Part shown: in pieces, positions 30,295 through 38,598 of the stretch | Numbering within the stretch: the first letter of the stretch is position 1 | Layout of the letters: every line of letters begins with the position of its first letter | Source: Azospirillum lipoferum 4B | GTDB lineage: Bacteria; Pseudomonadota; Alphaproteobacteria; Azospirillales; Azospirillaceae | Direction: 5' to 3' | DNA length: 64,000 nucleotides | Assembly (NCBI RefSeq): GCF_000283655.1 | Contig: NC_016622.1 | Location: 1,190,501 to 1,254,500, forward strand | Notes under the pieces: generated by a model | Database searches by the model: none | The model's input: only the letters and a program-made list of their open reading frames with translations | What the model was told of the DNA's origin: nothing | Made by a program: the position numbers and the translations under genes

Positions 30295-30765
30295 ATGGCC
30301 GGCACGTCGAACGTCATGACGGAGCAGGGCAGGGAGGAGGGTCGGGTCTGGACCGGCGGCTGCCTGTGCGGTGGCGTGCGCTATGCCATCGATGTCCGGC
30401 CGGAACCGATCTCCTTTTGCCACTGCGCCCAATGCCGCCGCCAGCACAGCCATGTGGGGGCCTATACCGGAGCGCCGCGTGCGGCGTTGCGCCTGCTCAA
30501 CGACGCGACGCTGACGTGGTATGCCTCTTCCAGCCGGGCACGCCGTGGATTTTGCGCGTGTTGCGGTGCCGGGCTGTTCTGGGAGGCACTGGACCAGGAT
30601 CCGGCGAACGGCGATCCGCGCATCACGGTGACCGCCGGCAGCCTCGACGATGCGACCGGCCTCCGGGTGGAGCGGCACATCTTCGTCGACCACAAGGGCG
30701 CCTATTACGACATCGGCGCTGACGGCGTCGAACAGCGGACCAGCACGGGAGAAATCGTGGCATGA
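30295..30765 (+). CDS. GFA family glutathione-dependent formaldehyde-activating-like protein, copy 1
   Basis: The 156-residue protein carries the cysteine pattern of the GFA/CENP-V fold: GGCLCGGVRY near residue 22, CHCAQCRR and CACCG. These cysteines bind two zinc ions in characterised members. Only Gfa of Paracoccus has a reported link to formaldehyde and glutathione; for most members the substrate is unknown. Its end overlaps the start of the second copy by four bases. An ATG at 30316 is an alternative start. Confidence 0.88.
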   Translation: MAGTSNVMTEQGREEGRVWTGGCLCGGVRYAIDVRPEPISFCHCAQCRRQHSHVGAYTGAPRAALRLLNDATLTWYASSSRARRGFCACCGAGLFWEALDQDPANGDPRITVTAGSLDDATGLRVERHIFVDHKGAYYDIGADGVEQRTSTGEIVA

Positions 30766-31184
30766 GCGGCAGTGGGAACAAACGGGAAACGCTGTCCGGA
30801 GGCTGCCTGTGCGGTGGCGTACGCTTCCTGCTGGCCGAGCGGCCGGACGGTGTGGTCACCTGCCATTGTGGGCAGTGCCGACGCTTTCACGGCCATATCG
30901 GCGCCTACATCACCGTTCCGCGCGATACCGTCATCTTCGACGCCGACGAGACATTGACCTGGTACCGCTCGTCCGATTTCGCGGAGCGGGGCTTCTGCGG
31001 CCGTTGCGGCTCCTCCCTGTTCTGGAAGGGCGACGGCAAATCGGAGATCGAGATCGCCGCCGGCAGTCTGGACCAGCCGACCGGACTGACGACGCTCTGC
31101 CACGGCTATGTCGAGGACAAGGCCGATTACTACGAGATCACCGACGGGCTGAAGCAGTTTCCCGGCTCGTCCGAGGTCGAATAA
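30762..31184 (+). CDS. GFA family protein, copy 2
   Basis: The 140-residue protein is a diverged paralogue of the previous gene with the same zinc pattern: GGCLCGGVRF, CHCGQCRR and CGRCG. The pair sits in tandem with an ATGA overlap, which suggests duplication and possible heteromer formation. It is 178 bases before the cupredoxin gene and apparently ends that transcript. Confidence 0.88.
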   Translation: MSGSGNKRETLSGGCLCGGVRFLLAERPDGVVTCHCGQCRRFHGHIGAYITVPRDTVIFDADETLTWYRSSDFAERGFCGRCGSSLFWKGDGKSEIEIAAGSLDQPTGLTTLCHGYVEDKADYYEITDGLKQFPGSSEVE

Positions 31185-31311
31185 CGATACGTCGTCACGG
31201 GTGATCCGGTGAAGGGCGTGGGCGGCCGCATCCGCGAAGGATGCGCGTTTCCGTCGCAGGTGCGTTGCAGCATCCGCGGGAGCCTTTTGTTTGACCATTG
31301 GCGGGTGGGGT

Positions 31312-31330
31312 GAGAATGATTTTCATAAGC
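31312..31330. promoter_or_regulatory. Fur-box-like operator before the iron-uptake genes
   Basis: GAGAATGAT-T-TTCATAAGC matches the 19-base E. coli Fur consensus at 15 positions by my count. It lies 32 bases before the cupredoxin start. A TTGACC -35-like element is at 31291. Fur-type or Irr-type iron control is inferred from this site and the genes behind it. Confidence 0.65.
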
Positions 31331-31362
31331 AACGCCCCTACCAGCCCCGAGGTCTTCCGCGA

Positions 31363-31722
31363 ATGCGCCGTCCATCGCTGCTGTCCGCCGCCTGCGCCGC
31401 CCTTTGGGCAATCGGCCTGACCGGTGCCGTCCTGATCCCCGCCGGTCCCGCACGCGCCGACGACATGGTGACCATCGTCATCAAGGACCACAAATTCGAT
31501 CCGGCGGAGGTGAAGATCCCCGCCAACAAGCGCGTGACCCTGCTGGTCGACAACCAGGACGCCACGTCCGAGGAGTTCGAAAGCAACGAGATGAAGGTCG
31601 AGAAGATCGTCGGCGGGCGCAAGCAGATCAAGGTGATGGTCGGCCCGCTGAAGCCCGGGCGCTATCCCTTCTTCGGCGAGTTCCACGAAGCGACGGCGCA
31701 GGGCGCCGTGATCGCCGAGTGA
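31363..31722 (+). CDS. Periplasmic cupredoxin-domain protein, FtrB/P19-associated type
   Basis: The 119-residue protein has a signal peptide (about 1-32, ending ARA before DDMVT) and a beta-rich cupredoxin-like domain (FDPAEVKIPANKRVTLLVDN, GRYPFFGEFHEAT). It lacks the cysteine ligand of type I copper sites in its mature part. Cupredoxin-like partners of Ftr1 iron permeases oxidise or deliver iron in the periplasm (FtrB of Bordetella and Brucella, EfeO). It starts behind a Fur-like site and is followed 36 bases later by the permease gene. Confidence 0.85.
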   Translation: MRRPSLLSAACAALWAIGLTGAVLIPAGPARADDMVTIVIKDHKFDPAEVKIPANKRVTLLVDNQDATSEEFESNEMKVEKIVGGRKQIKVMVGPLKPGRYPFFGEFHEATAQGAVIAE

Positions 31723-31758
31723 CGCGGTCCTGACCGCCCGCCAGTTCCGGAGACGACC

Positions 31759-32589
31759 ATGCTCGCCAGTCTGATCATTGTGTTCCGCGAGGTCCTGGAA
31801 GCGGGCCTCATCGTCGGCATCGTGTTGGCCGCGACCCAGGGGGTGGTCGGGCGCGGGCGCTGGATCGCGCTCGGCATCGTCGGCGGCATCGTCGGCTCCT
31901 GCATCGTCGCCGCCTTCGCCGATGCCATCAGCGCGTTGTTCGCCGACACCGGGCAGGAGCTGTTCAATGCCGGGGTCCTCCTGATCGCGGTGGTGATGCT
32001 CGCCTGGCACAATGCCTGGATGGCGCAGCATGGCCGCGAACTGGCGCGCGACATGAAAGCTGTCGGCCATGCGGTGCGGAGCGGCGAGAAGTCGCTGGCG
32101 GCGCTGGCAATTGTCATCGGTGTTGCGGTGCTGCGTGAGGGGTCGGAGGTCGTGCTGTTCCTGACCGGCATCCTGGCGTCGGAGGAGGGCGGCATCGCCA
32201 CCGTCGCCGCCGGCGGGCTGGGCGGCATGGCGCTGGGCGCGCTGGTGTCCGTGCTTCTCTATGCCGGTCTGGTGCAGATCCCGACGCGCCATCTGTTCTC
32301 CACCACCACATGGCTGCTGACCCTGCTGGCCGCCGGCATGGCCGCCACGGCGGTCAATTTCCTGGCGCAAGCCGGCATCCTGATGGCCGGCGGCACCATC
32401 CTGTGGGACAGCTCCGGCATCCTGCGCGACAACAGCCTGATCGGGCAGGCCCTGCATGTTCTGGTCGGCTACACCGACCGTCCGACCGAGGCGCAACTGG
32501 TCGCCTACGTCGCGGTGGTCGCCGGAATCCTGCTGCTGACCCGCTGGGCTGCCCGCGGTTCCTCCCGTGTGGCCAGCCCTGTCCGGTGA
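31759..32589 (+). CDS. Ftr1/EfeU family iron permease
   Basis: The 276-residue membrane protein has seven or so hydrophobic helices and two REXXE iron-binding motifs: REVLE at 10-14 and REGSE at 126-130, both inside helices. These move ferric iron in yeast Ftr1 and bacterial EfeU/FtrC. Together with the upstream cupredoxin-like gene it forms a two-gene iron importer. No Dyp-type peroxidase (EfeB), P19 (FtrA) or ferredoxin-type (FtrD) gene is next to it. Confidence 0.93.
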   Translation: MLASLIIVFREVLEAGLIVGIVLAATQGVVGRGRWIALGIVGGIVGSCIVAAFADAISALFADTGQELFNAGVLLIAVVMLAWHNAWMAQHGRELARDMKAVGHAVRSGEKSLAALAIVIGVAVLREGSEVVLFLTGILASEEGGIATVAAGGLGGMALGALVSVLLYAGLVQIPTRHLFSTTTWLLTLLAAGMAATAVNFLAQAGILMAGGTILWDSSGILRDNSLIGQALHVLVGYTDRPTEAQLVAYVAVVAGILLLTRWAARGSSRVASPVR

Positions 32590-32690
32590 TTCAATAGACA
32601 CAAGGTATAGCCGGGCTGACGGTGAAGCGTCTGGTGCCGGCCCTTGAAATCACGCCATAGTCCCCCGGTGACAGACGAACGGCGGGGGAC

Positions 32691-34499
32691 ATGGCGGAGC
32701 TGGTGACTTTGGTCGTGCTGCTGGCGGCGATGGTGGTCGCGGTGCCGGTGGCGAAAAGGTTCGGGTTCGGTGCACCGCTCGGCTATCTTGCCGCCGGTCT
32801 CGCGGTGGGTCCGGCGGGTCTGGGGCTGGTCACCAACGTGTCGGCCATCGCCCATGCCTCGGAACTCGGCGTCGTGATGCTGCTGTTCCTGATCGGGCTG
32901 GAACTGCGCCCGGCCCGCCTGTGGGTGATGCGCAAGTCGGTGCTTGGGCTGGGCGGCGCGCAGGTGGCGGTCACCGGTGCCGTCATTGCGGGATTGTGCG
33001 GCTGGATCCTGGGGCTGGCTTGGCCGACCGCGGTCGTCCTCGGCTTCGGCTTCGCCCTGTCCTCCACCGCTATGGCGCTGCCGATGATGGCGGAGCGCGG
33101 GCTGCTCGCCAACCAATCGGGACGCAATGCCTTTTCCGTCCTGCTTTTCCAGGATCTCGCCATCATTCCCGCCGTGGCCCTGCTGCCGCTGCTGGGCAAC
33201 GGCGCCGTGCCGCAGGCCGACGGGGCGTGGCTGGCGGTCGGCAAGGCGGCGGTCGCCGTCGTCGTCGTGCTGATCGGTGGGCGCTATCTGCTGCGCCCGA
33301 TCTTCCGCGCGGTCGACCGCGCCGGGGCGCCCGAGATATTCACCGCCACCGCCCTGCTGATCGTCATCGGCACCGCCGTGCTGATCCAGGAAGCCGGGCT
33401 GTCCATGTCGCTGGGCGCCTTCATGGCCGGCGTCCTGCTGTCCGACTCCGAATACCGGCACGAGGTGCAGGCCGATATCGAGCCGTTCGAAGGGCTTCTG
33501 CTCGGCCTGTTCTTCGTTTCGGTGGGGATGGGCGCCGATATCCCGGCCATGCTCCAGCATCCGATCCGCTTCCTCGGCCTCGCCCTGGCTCTACTGGTGG
33601 TAAAGGCGCTGGTGATGCTGGTGCTGGCCCGCATCGCCGGGGTGCCCTGGGCCGGCGCGATGCGGATGGCGACAGTGCTGAGCCAGGGCGGCGAGTTCGG
33701 CTTCGTGCTGTTCGGGCTGGCGGTCGCGGGCGGAGCCATGGCGGGGGAACAGGCGTCGGCGGCCATGCTGGTGGTCACCCTGTCCATGCTGGCCACCCCC
33801 TTCCTGTTCGCGGCGGAGGAGCGCTGGCTCGCGCCGCGGCTGATGACGGCGAAGCCAAAGCGGCCCTTCGACTCGCCGCCCGACGACAACCCGAGGGTCA
33901 TCATTTGCGGCTTCGGCCGGGTGGGGCAGGTGGTCGGCCGCGTATTGCGGATGCGCGGCATTCCCTTCACCGCGCTGGAGCAGAGCGCCGCCCAGGTCGA
34001 TTTCGTCCGCAAGTTCGGCAGCCAGGCCTATTACGGCGATCCGACCCGGGTGGAGCTTCTGCGTGCCGCCGGTGCGGACAAGGCCAGGATTCTCGTTGTG
34101 GCGCTGGACGACATGGAGCAGTCGCTGCGCGTGGTGGAGGTGGCGACGCGCCATTTCCCCAACCTGACCGTCTTCGCCCGCGCCCGCAACCGGCGCCATG
34201 TCCACCATCTGATGGACCGCGGCGTCACCCACATCGTACGCGAGACCTTCGATTCCAGCCTGCGCATGACCGGCGACGTTCTGCGTCAGATGGGGTTGGC
34301 GGAAGGGGAGGTGACGCGGACGCTCGACACCTTCCGCGCCCATGACGAACGCACCCTGATCCACCAGCATGCCGTCCACAATGACGAGACCAAGCTGATC
34401 CAGACCTCCCGCGACGCCGCGGCGGAGCTTCAGGCGCTGTTCGAGGCCGACCGGGAGGACGATGTTGACGGCAAAGCCCAGGTGACGGCCAAGGCCTAG
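32691..34499 (+). CDS. CPA2 family cation:proton antiporter with RCK domain, KefB/KefC-like
   Basis: The 602-residue protein has a sodium/proton-exchanger membrane domain of about twelve helices (residues 1-390) and a cytoplasmic TrkA-N (RCK) nucleotide-binding domain with GFGRVGQ and the acidic end of its beta strand 2 (TALEQS). Family members export potassium or other cations in exchange for protons, gated by NAD(H) or glutathione adducts. The ion and the gating ligand are not determined here. The stop codon shares the CTAG palindrome with the stop of the convergent ABC gene. Confidence 0.9.
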   Translation: MAELVTLVVLLAAMVVAVPVAKRFGFGAPLGYLAAGLAVGPAGLGLVTNVSAIAHASELGVVMLLFLIGLELRPARLWVMRKSVLGLGGAQVAVTGAVIAGLCGWILGLAWPTAVVLGFGFALSSTAMALPMMAERGLLANQSGRNAFSVLLFQDLAIIPAVALLPLLGNGAVPQADGAWLAVGKAAVAVVVVLIGGRYLLRPIFRAVDRAGAPEIFTATALLIVIGTAVLIQEAGLSMSLGAFMAGVLLSDSEYRHEVQADIEPFEGLLLGLFFVSVGMGADIPAMLQHPIRFLGLALALLVVKALVMLVLARIAGVPWAGAMRMATVLSQGGEFGFVLFGLAVAGGAMAGEQASAAMLVVTLSMLATPFLFAAEERWLAPRLMTAKPKRPFDSPPDDNPRVIICGFGRVGQVVGRVLRMRGIPFTALEQSAAQVDFVRKFGSQAYYGDPTRVELLRAAGADKARILVVALDDMEQSLRVVEVATRHFPNLTVFARARNRRHVHHLMDRGVTHIVRETFDSSLRMTGDVLRQMGLAEGEVTRTLDTFRAHDERTLIHQHAVHNDETKLIQTSRDAAAELQALFEADREDDVDGKAQVTAKA

Positions 34500-35293
34500 C
34501 CGATCAGCAGGCTGTCGTCGCTGATCTCCGCGCCGCCGCGCTGCTTGGCGAACAGCGCCAGCAGGTGCGGGACGTCCAGGCCGGCGCGCTCGTCGCCGGC
34601 CACGTCCAGCACGACGCGGCCCTCGTGCAGCATCAGCGTGCGGTCGCCATAGTCCAGCGCCTGCCGCATGGAATGGGTGACCATCAGCGTTGTCAGCCGG
34701 TTGTCGCGGACGATGCGCCGGGTCAGGTCCAGCACGAAGTCGGCGGTGGCGGGATCGAGCGCGGCGGTGTGTTCGTCCAGCAGCAGGATCTTGGACCCGG
34801 CCAGCGTCGCCATCAGCAGGCTGACCGCCTGACGCTGGCCGCCCGACAGCAGCCCCATGCGGTCGTGCAGCCGGTTCTCCAGCCCGAGGCCGAGTGCGGC
34901 GATGCGGTCGCGGAAGCTCTTGCGCCGGTCACTGCCCAGCGCCAAACCCAGGCCGCGTCGGCGCCCGCGGGCGGCGGCGAGCGCCATGTTCTCCTCGATG
35001 GTCAGGGCGGCGCAGCTGCCGGCCATCGGGTCCTGGAAGACGCGGGCGACCAGCCCGGCGCGGCGCGGCGTGTCCCAGCGGGTGACGTCGGTGCCGTCGA
35101 TGGAGATGCGCCCCTGCTCCGCCAGCACGTCGCCGGCCAGCGAGCCGAGGAAGGTCGACTTGCCGGCCCCGTTGGAACCGATGACGGTGACGAACTCGCC
35201 CTTCGGGATGGTCAGGTCGATGCCGCGCAGCGCATGCTTCTCCAGCGGCGTGCCGCGGCCGAAGGTGACGTGGATGTCCTCGACGACGATCAT
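34496..35293 (-). CDS. ABC transporter ATP-binding protein
   Basis: The 265-residue ATPase has a complete nucleotide-binding site: Walker A GSNGAGKST, signature LSGGQRQ and Walker B ILLLDEHTAALD. It follows the permease gene on the same strand with an ATGA overlap. Together with the permease and binding protein it forms an importer. This three-part type is related to the tryptophan transporter TrpXYZ of streptococci, but the substrate here is unknown. Confidence 0.93.
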   Translation of the reverse strand: MIVVEDIHVTFGRGTPLEKHALRGIDLTIPKGEFVTVIGSNGAGKSTFLGSLAGDVLAEQGRISIDGTDVTRWDTPRRAGLVARVFQDPMAGSCAALTIEENMALAAARGRRRGLGLALGSDRRKSFRDRIAALGLGLENRLHDRMGLLSGGQRQAVSLLMATLAGSKILLLDEHTAALDPATADFVLDLTRRIVRDNRLTTLMVTHSMRQALDYGDRTLMLHEGRVVLDVAGDERAGLDVPHLLALFAKQRGGAEISDDSLLIG

Positions 35294-36198
35294 TTGGCGG
35301 CACTCGGATTGCGGGGCGCGCTGCGGGACGCCTTGGCCTTCAGGCGCGGCAGGATCAGGGCGACGGCGACCAGCACCGCGGTCACCAGATTGAGGTCGGA
35401 AGCCTGCAGGCCGATGCTGTCGGCCGACAATGCCACCTGCACCGCCAAGCGGTAGAGGATCGACCCGGCGACACAGCCGATCAGCGCCAGCGCCAGGGCG
35501 CGGGCGGGCAGCACCGTCTCGCCGACGATCACCGCGGCGAGGCCGACCACGATGGTACCGATGCCGGTGGTGACGTCGGCGAAGCCGTTGGTCTGGGCGA
35601 ACAGCGCGCCGGCAAGGCCGGTCAGCCCGTTGGACAGGGCGATGCCGGCATAGACATGGGCGTCGGTGTCGACGCCCTGGGCACGCGCCATCCGGGCATT
35701 GACGCCGGTCGCCCGCATCGCCAGCCCGAACTCGCTGGACAGGAAGCGGGCCAGCAGCAGAACCACCACCGCGATGATGATGCCGACCACCAGCGGACGG
35801 ACGATATGGTCCGGAATCCCGAGGCCGTAGAAGGGCGTCAGCACCGTCTCCTGCATCAGCAGCGCCACGTTCGGCCGCCCCATCACCCGCAGATTGACGG
35901 AGAACAGCGCGATCATCGTCAGGATGCTGGCGAGCAGATGCAGGATCTTGAAGCGTACGTTGAGCGTCGCCGTCACCAGCCCGGCCACCGCGCCGGCCAG
36001 CGCCGCGGCGAGGCTGGCAAGCCAGGGATTGACGCCGGCGATCAGCAGCACCGCGCAGACGGCCGCGCCCAATGGGAAGCTTCCGTCGACCGTCAGGTCG
36101 GGGAAGTCAAGGATGCGGAAGGACAGATAGACGCCGATGGCGACCAGCGCATAGACGAGGCCGATCTCGATGGCGCCGAAGAGGGCGATTTCGGTCAT
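35290..36198 (-). CDS. ABC transporter permease, branched-chain amino acid type fold
   Basis: The 302-residue protein has about nine membrane segments and the BPD_transp_2 family pattern (GVYLSFRILDFPDLTVDGSF near residue 22). It would form a homodimeric pore, since only one permease gene is present. The start at 36198 (MTEIALFG) is chosen over an in-frame ATG nine codons upstream because the mature N terminus begins there; the ribosome site is weak. A palindromic repeat separates it from the upstream binding-protein gene. Confidence 0.9.
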   Translation of the reverse strand: MTEIALFGAIEIGLVYALVAIGVYLSFRILDFPDLTVDGSFPLGAAVCAVLLIAGVNPWLASLAAALAGAVAGLVTATLNVRFKILHLLASILTMIALFSVNLRVMGRPNVALLMQETVLTPFYGLGIPDHIVRPLVVGIIIAVVVLLLARFLSSEFGLAMRATGVNARMARAQGVDTDAHVYAGIALSNGLTGLAGALFAQTNGFADVTTGIGTIVVGLAAVIVGETVLPARALALALIGCVAGSILYRLAVQVALSADSIGLQASDLNLVTAVLVAVALILPRLKAKASRSAPRNPSAAK

Positions 36199-36228
36199 TG
36201 CGGTGCTTATGTTAGGTGCAGGCACTTG

Positions 36229-36333
36229 CCCCCACCCCGACCCTCCCCCGCTGGGCGGGGGAGGGGGCAGGATGCTTGTCGGCGTTCGGCGGAGTTCCCT
36301 CCCCTGCGAAGCGGGGGAGGGTTAGGGTGGGGG
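36229..36333. repeat. Compound inverted-repeat element inside the ABC transporter operon
   Basis: The ends pair (CCCCCACC near 36229 with GGTGGGGGC near 36326). Inside are the hairpins CCCTCCCCCGC/GCGGGGGAGGG and CCCTCCCC/GGGGGAGGG. It is similar in composition and design to the element at 4833-4983. It separates the binding-protein gene from the permease gene, where such hairpins can protect or terminate part of the transcript. Confidence 0.75.
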
Positions 36334-36351
36334 CGTTCGGAGCCGGCGGCC

Positions 36352-37332
36352 TTACTGCCCGACCACCTTCGTCGCGCGCTTCACCACCGCCTCGGGCAGG
36401 GTGACGCCCATGGCGGCGGCGGACTTGGGGTTGACGAACAGGTCGGTGCCCTTGGCCAGCGCCACCGGCAGGTCGCCGGGCTTCTCGCCCTTCAGGACAC
36501 GGGCGACGATGGCGCCGGTCTGCTTGCCGACCTGGAAGTAATCGAAGCCGATGGAGGCCGCCGTGCCGCGGGACACGCTGTCGGTGTCGGCGGAGAAGAT
36601 CGGCAGCTTGGCCTGATGGCCGACGGCGATCACGCTTTCCAGCGCCGAGACGACCGTGTTGTCGAGCGGGATGTAGACGGCATCGGCCTTGCCGACGAGG
36701 CTGCGCACCGCCGGCTGTGCATCGGAGGATTTCGGGACGGAGGCCTCGACCACGCTCAGCCCGGCCTTCGCCGCCTCGTCCTTCAGCGCCTTGACCAGCA
36801 CGACGGAGTTCGGCTCACCGGGGTTGTAGAGCACGCCGATGCGCTTGGCCTGCGGAACGATCTCGCGGATCAGGGCGACATGCTCGGCCACCGGGGCCAT
36901 GTCGGACAGGCCGGTGATGTTGGCGCCGGGCTTGTCCATCGACTTCACCATCTGGGCCGACAGCGGATCGGTCACCGCGGTGAAGACGACCGGGATGTCG
37001 CGGGTCGCCGCCGCCACCGCCTGGGCCGAGGGGGTGGAGATCGGAACGATCACGTCGGGGCGCGATCCGGCGAACTGGCGGGCGATCTGGGCGGCGGTGG
37101 CCGGGTTGCCCTGCGCGCTCTGATATTCGACCTTCAGGTTCTGACCCTGGACGAAGCCGGCCTCCTTCAGCGCCTCCACCACGCCGTCGCGCGTCGCGTC
37201 GAGCGCCGGGTGCTGGACGATGGCGGTGATGGCGACGGTCTTGCTCTGCGCCAGCGCCTCGACCGGGGCGGCGAACGGACCGACGAATGCGGCGAGTGCC
37301 GCGGCGGCGCACAACAGACGGGTGAAGGACAT
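36352..37332 (-). CDS. ABC transporter substrate-binding protein (TrpX-like, PF04392 type)
   Basis: The 326-residue periplasmic protein has a signal peptide (about 1-30, ending EALAQ). The body matches the ABC_sub_bind family: AITAIVQHPALDATRDGV, then DVIVPISTPSAQAV and VLYNPGEPNSV. Members of this family bind tryptophan or tyrosine in Gram-positives, while the ligands of proteobacterial members are largely undefined. AGGAG lies before the ATG at 37332. It is the first gene of the transporter operon. Confidence 0.9.
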   Translation of the reverse strand: MSFTRLLCAAAALAAFVGPFAAPVEALAQSKTVAITAIVQHPALDATRDGVVEALKEAGFVQGQNLKVEYQSAQGNPATAAQIARQFAGSRPDVIVPISTPSAQAVAAATRDIPVVFTAVTDPLSAQMVKSMDKPGANITGLSDMAPVAEHVALIREIVPQAKRIGVLYNPGEPNSVVLVKALKDEAAKAGLSVVEASVPKSSDAQPAVRSLVGKADAVYIPLDNTVVSALESVIAVGHQAKLPIFSADTDSVSRGTAASIGFDYFQVGKQTGAIVARVLKGEKPGDLPVALAKGTDLFVNPKSAAAMGVTLPEAVVKRATKVVGQ

Positions 37333-37422
37333 GGCTGCGGATCTCCTGGACACGGAAGGCCTTCCCCCTAGACCGCGCCGGCCCTGCCGTCAACTCAACA
37401 GCAGGGCGCGGGCGGCCGGGGA

Positions 37423-37478
37423 TGGAACATTTGGAACGCTATGAAACACATTCCGCAGACTGTTCCACTGTTTCATAG
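37423..37478. promoter_or_regulatory. Nested inverted repeats, probable operator
   Basis: CTATGAAACA (37439-37448) and TGTTTCATAG (37469-37478) form a perfect 10-base inverted repeat 20 bases apart. A second pair, TGGAACA (37423-37429) and TGTTCCA (37461-37467), interleaves with it. The block lies in the 345-base divergent region between the ABC transporter operon and the DUF983 gene, which otherwise holds no gene. A dimeric regulator probably binds here, but the regulator is unknown. Confidence 0.6.
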
Positions 37479-37677
37479 GGTAGGCGATCCATCATGCCCC
37501 TCCACAGCCGCAACCGGTCTGTACCGTCATACCACGAGCCGGAAAGCTGGATAAGGACAGCCTGGAAAATGCGCTCCCGCCGCAATGGGGGGACTTGGCA
37601 TGGCCGACCCGCCTGCAATCGGGGGTGTGGTTTGGCGGGCAAGAGGCTATATTGTCCGCAGCACGGAAGGAGTGGTC

Positions 37678-38058
37678 ATGACCGTTGGAACCGAAGCGGC
37701 CCCGTCGAAGTTTCTCGCCTCCTTTCGCGGCCTGATCGGCTGCTGCCCCAACTGCGGGCAAGGCCGGCTGCTGCGGAACTTCCTGAAGCCGGTCGACCGC
37801 TGCTCCGCCTGCGGCGAGGCCTATGGGCATCTGCGCGCCGACGACGCTCCGCCCTGGATGACGATCCTGATCGTCGGGCACATCGTCATCCCGGCCCTGC
37901 TGTCGGTCGAACAGAGCTACGAGCCGCCGACCTGGGTGCATCTGGCGGTGTGGCCGCTGTTGACCCTGGTGCTGACGCTGATTCTGCTGCCGCGCTGCAA
38001 GGGTCTGGTGCTGGGGCTGCTGTGGAGCACCGGCGCACCGGGATCGGAACAGGCCTGA
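37678..38058 (+). CDS. DUF983 zinc-ribbon membrane protein
   Basis: The 126-residue protein has an N-terminal zinc-ribbon-like pattern (CCPNCGQG and CSACGE, residues about 20-45) and two membrane helices (about 60-80 and 88-110). This matches DUF983. Related genes often accompany cytochrome oxidase assembly genes, but none are nearby. GGAAGGAG precedes the ATG at 37678. A terminator follows. Confidence 0.88.
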   Translation: MTVGTEAAPSKFLASFRGLIGCCPNCGQGRLLRNFLKPVDRCSACGEAYGHLRADDAPPWMTILIVGHIVIPALLSVEQSYEPPTWVHLAVWPLLTLVLTLILLPRCKGLVLGLLWSTGAPGSEQA

Positions 38059-38101
38059 CCACGGGCAGCGCTGCGGCTTGTAATGGACGGGTTGGAAATG
38101 G

Positions 38102-38140
38102 ATAACGGCACCGCACGGTGTTGCGCAGTGCCGTTATTTT
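38102..38140 (+). terminator. Terminator after the DUF983 gene
   Basis: ATAACGGCAC pairs with GTGCCGTTAT and is followed by TTT, 44 bases beyond the stop codon. Confidence 0.78.
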
Positions 38141-38208
38141 GACGTCCGGCTGGACCTCCGACCTGAACCTGCCGCCGGGCGGACGGATCGGCCGGGCGGA
38201 TGGATCGG

Positions 38209-38382
38209 TCAGCGTGCGCTCGGGCTCAGCGCCGCCGGGCCATGGCCGGCACGGTCGCCGGACAGGGTGGCGCGCAGCTTGCCGAACAGCTCGCGCAGAT
38301 ACTCGGCGCGCATCCGGCGGGCGGCCAGCATGATTTCCTGGTGGCTGCGGGGATCGCGGACTTCGTTGAAAATCGTGTTCAT
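38209..38382 (-). CDS. Small protein, 57 residues
   Basis: The short basic-amphipathic protein begins MNTIFNEVRDPRSHQEIM and contains ARRMRAEYLRELFGKL, a strong helix with arginines on one face. GGAG lies upstream of the ATG at 38382. Proteins with a similar short helix occur in Rhodospirillales, as I recall, but I cannot name a family. It might be a DUF1127-like RNA or protein partner, which is only a guess. Confidence 0.55.
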   Translation of the reverse strand: MNTIFNEVRDPRSHQEIMLAARRMRAEYLRELFGKLRATLSGDRAGHGPAALSPSAR

Positions 38383-38598
38383 GGCTCTGGGAATCTCCAC
38401 GTGAGGTGAGAGACGTCCACTCCCTTGGAATTTGTTTGCCTTGTGAGGCTTAAGATAGGGCAGAGCCATTGCCCTAAGAAGCGCGGTACACGCAATGCCG
38501 CCCGACGTTTTCCGTATCAGCTTCCCCAATTAACGGAGGTGCGAACTATTGTCGCAGGCCATGGTCGGTCAGCCGTCGGCAACAGTTCGCCTTTCCCA

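Noticed and set aside
37479-37677. Sigma-54 promoter downstream of the nested inverted repeats
   Set aside because: TTGGCATGG near 37596 looked like a -24 element, but no GC at the proper -12 spacing follows.
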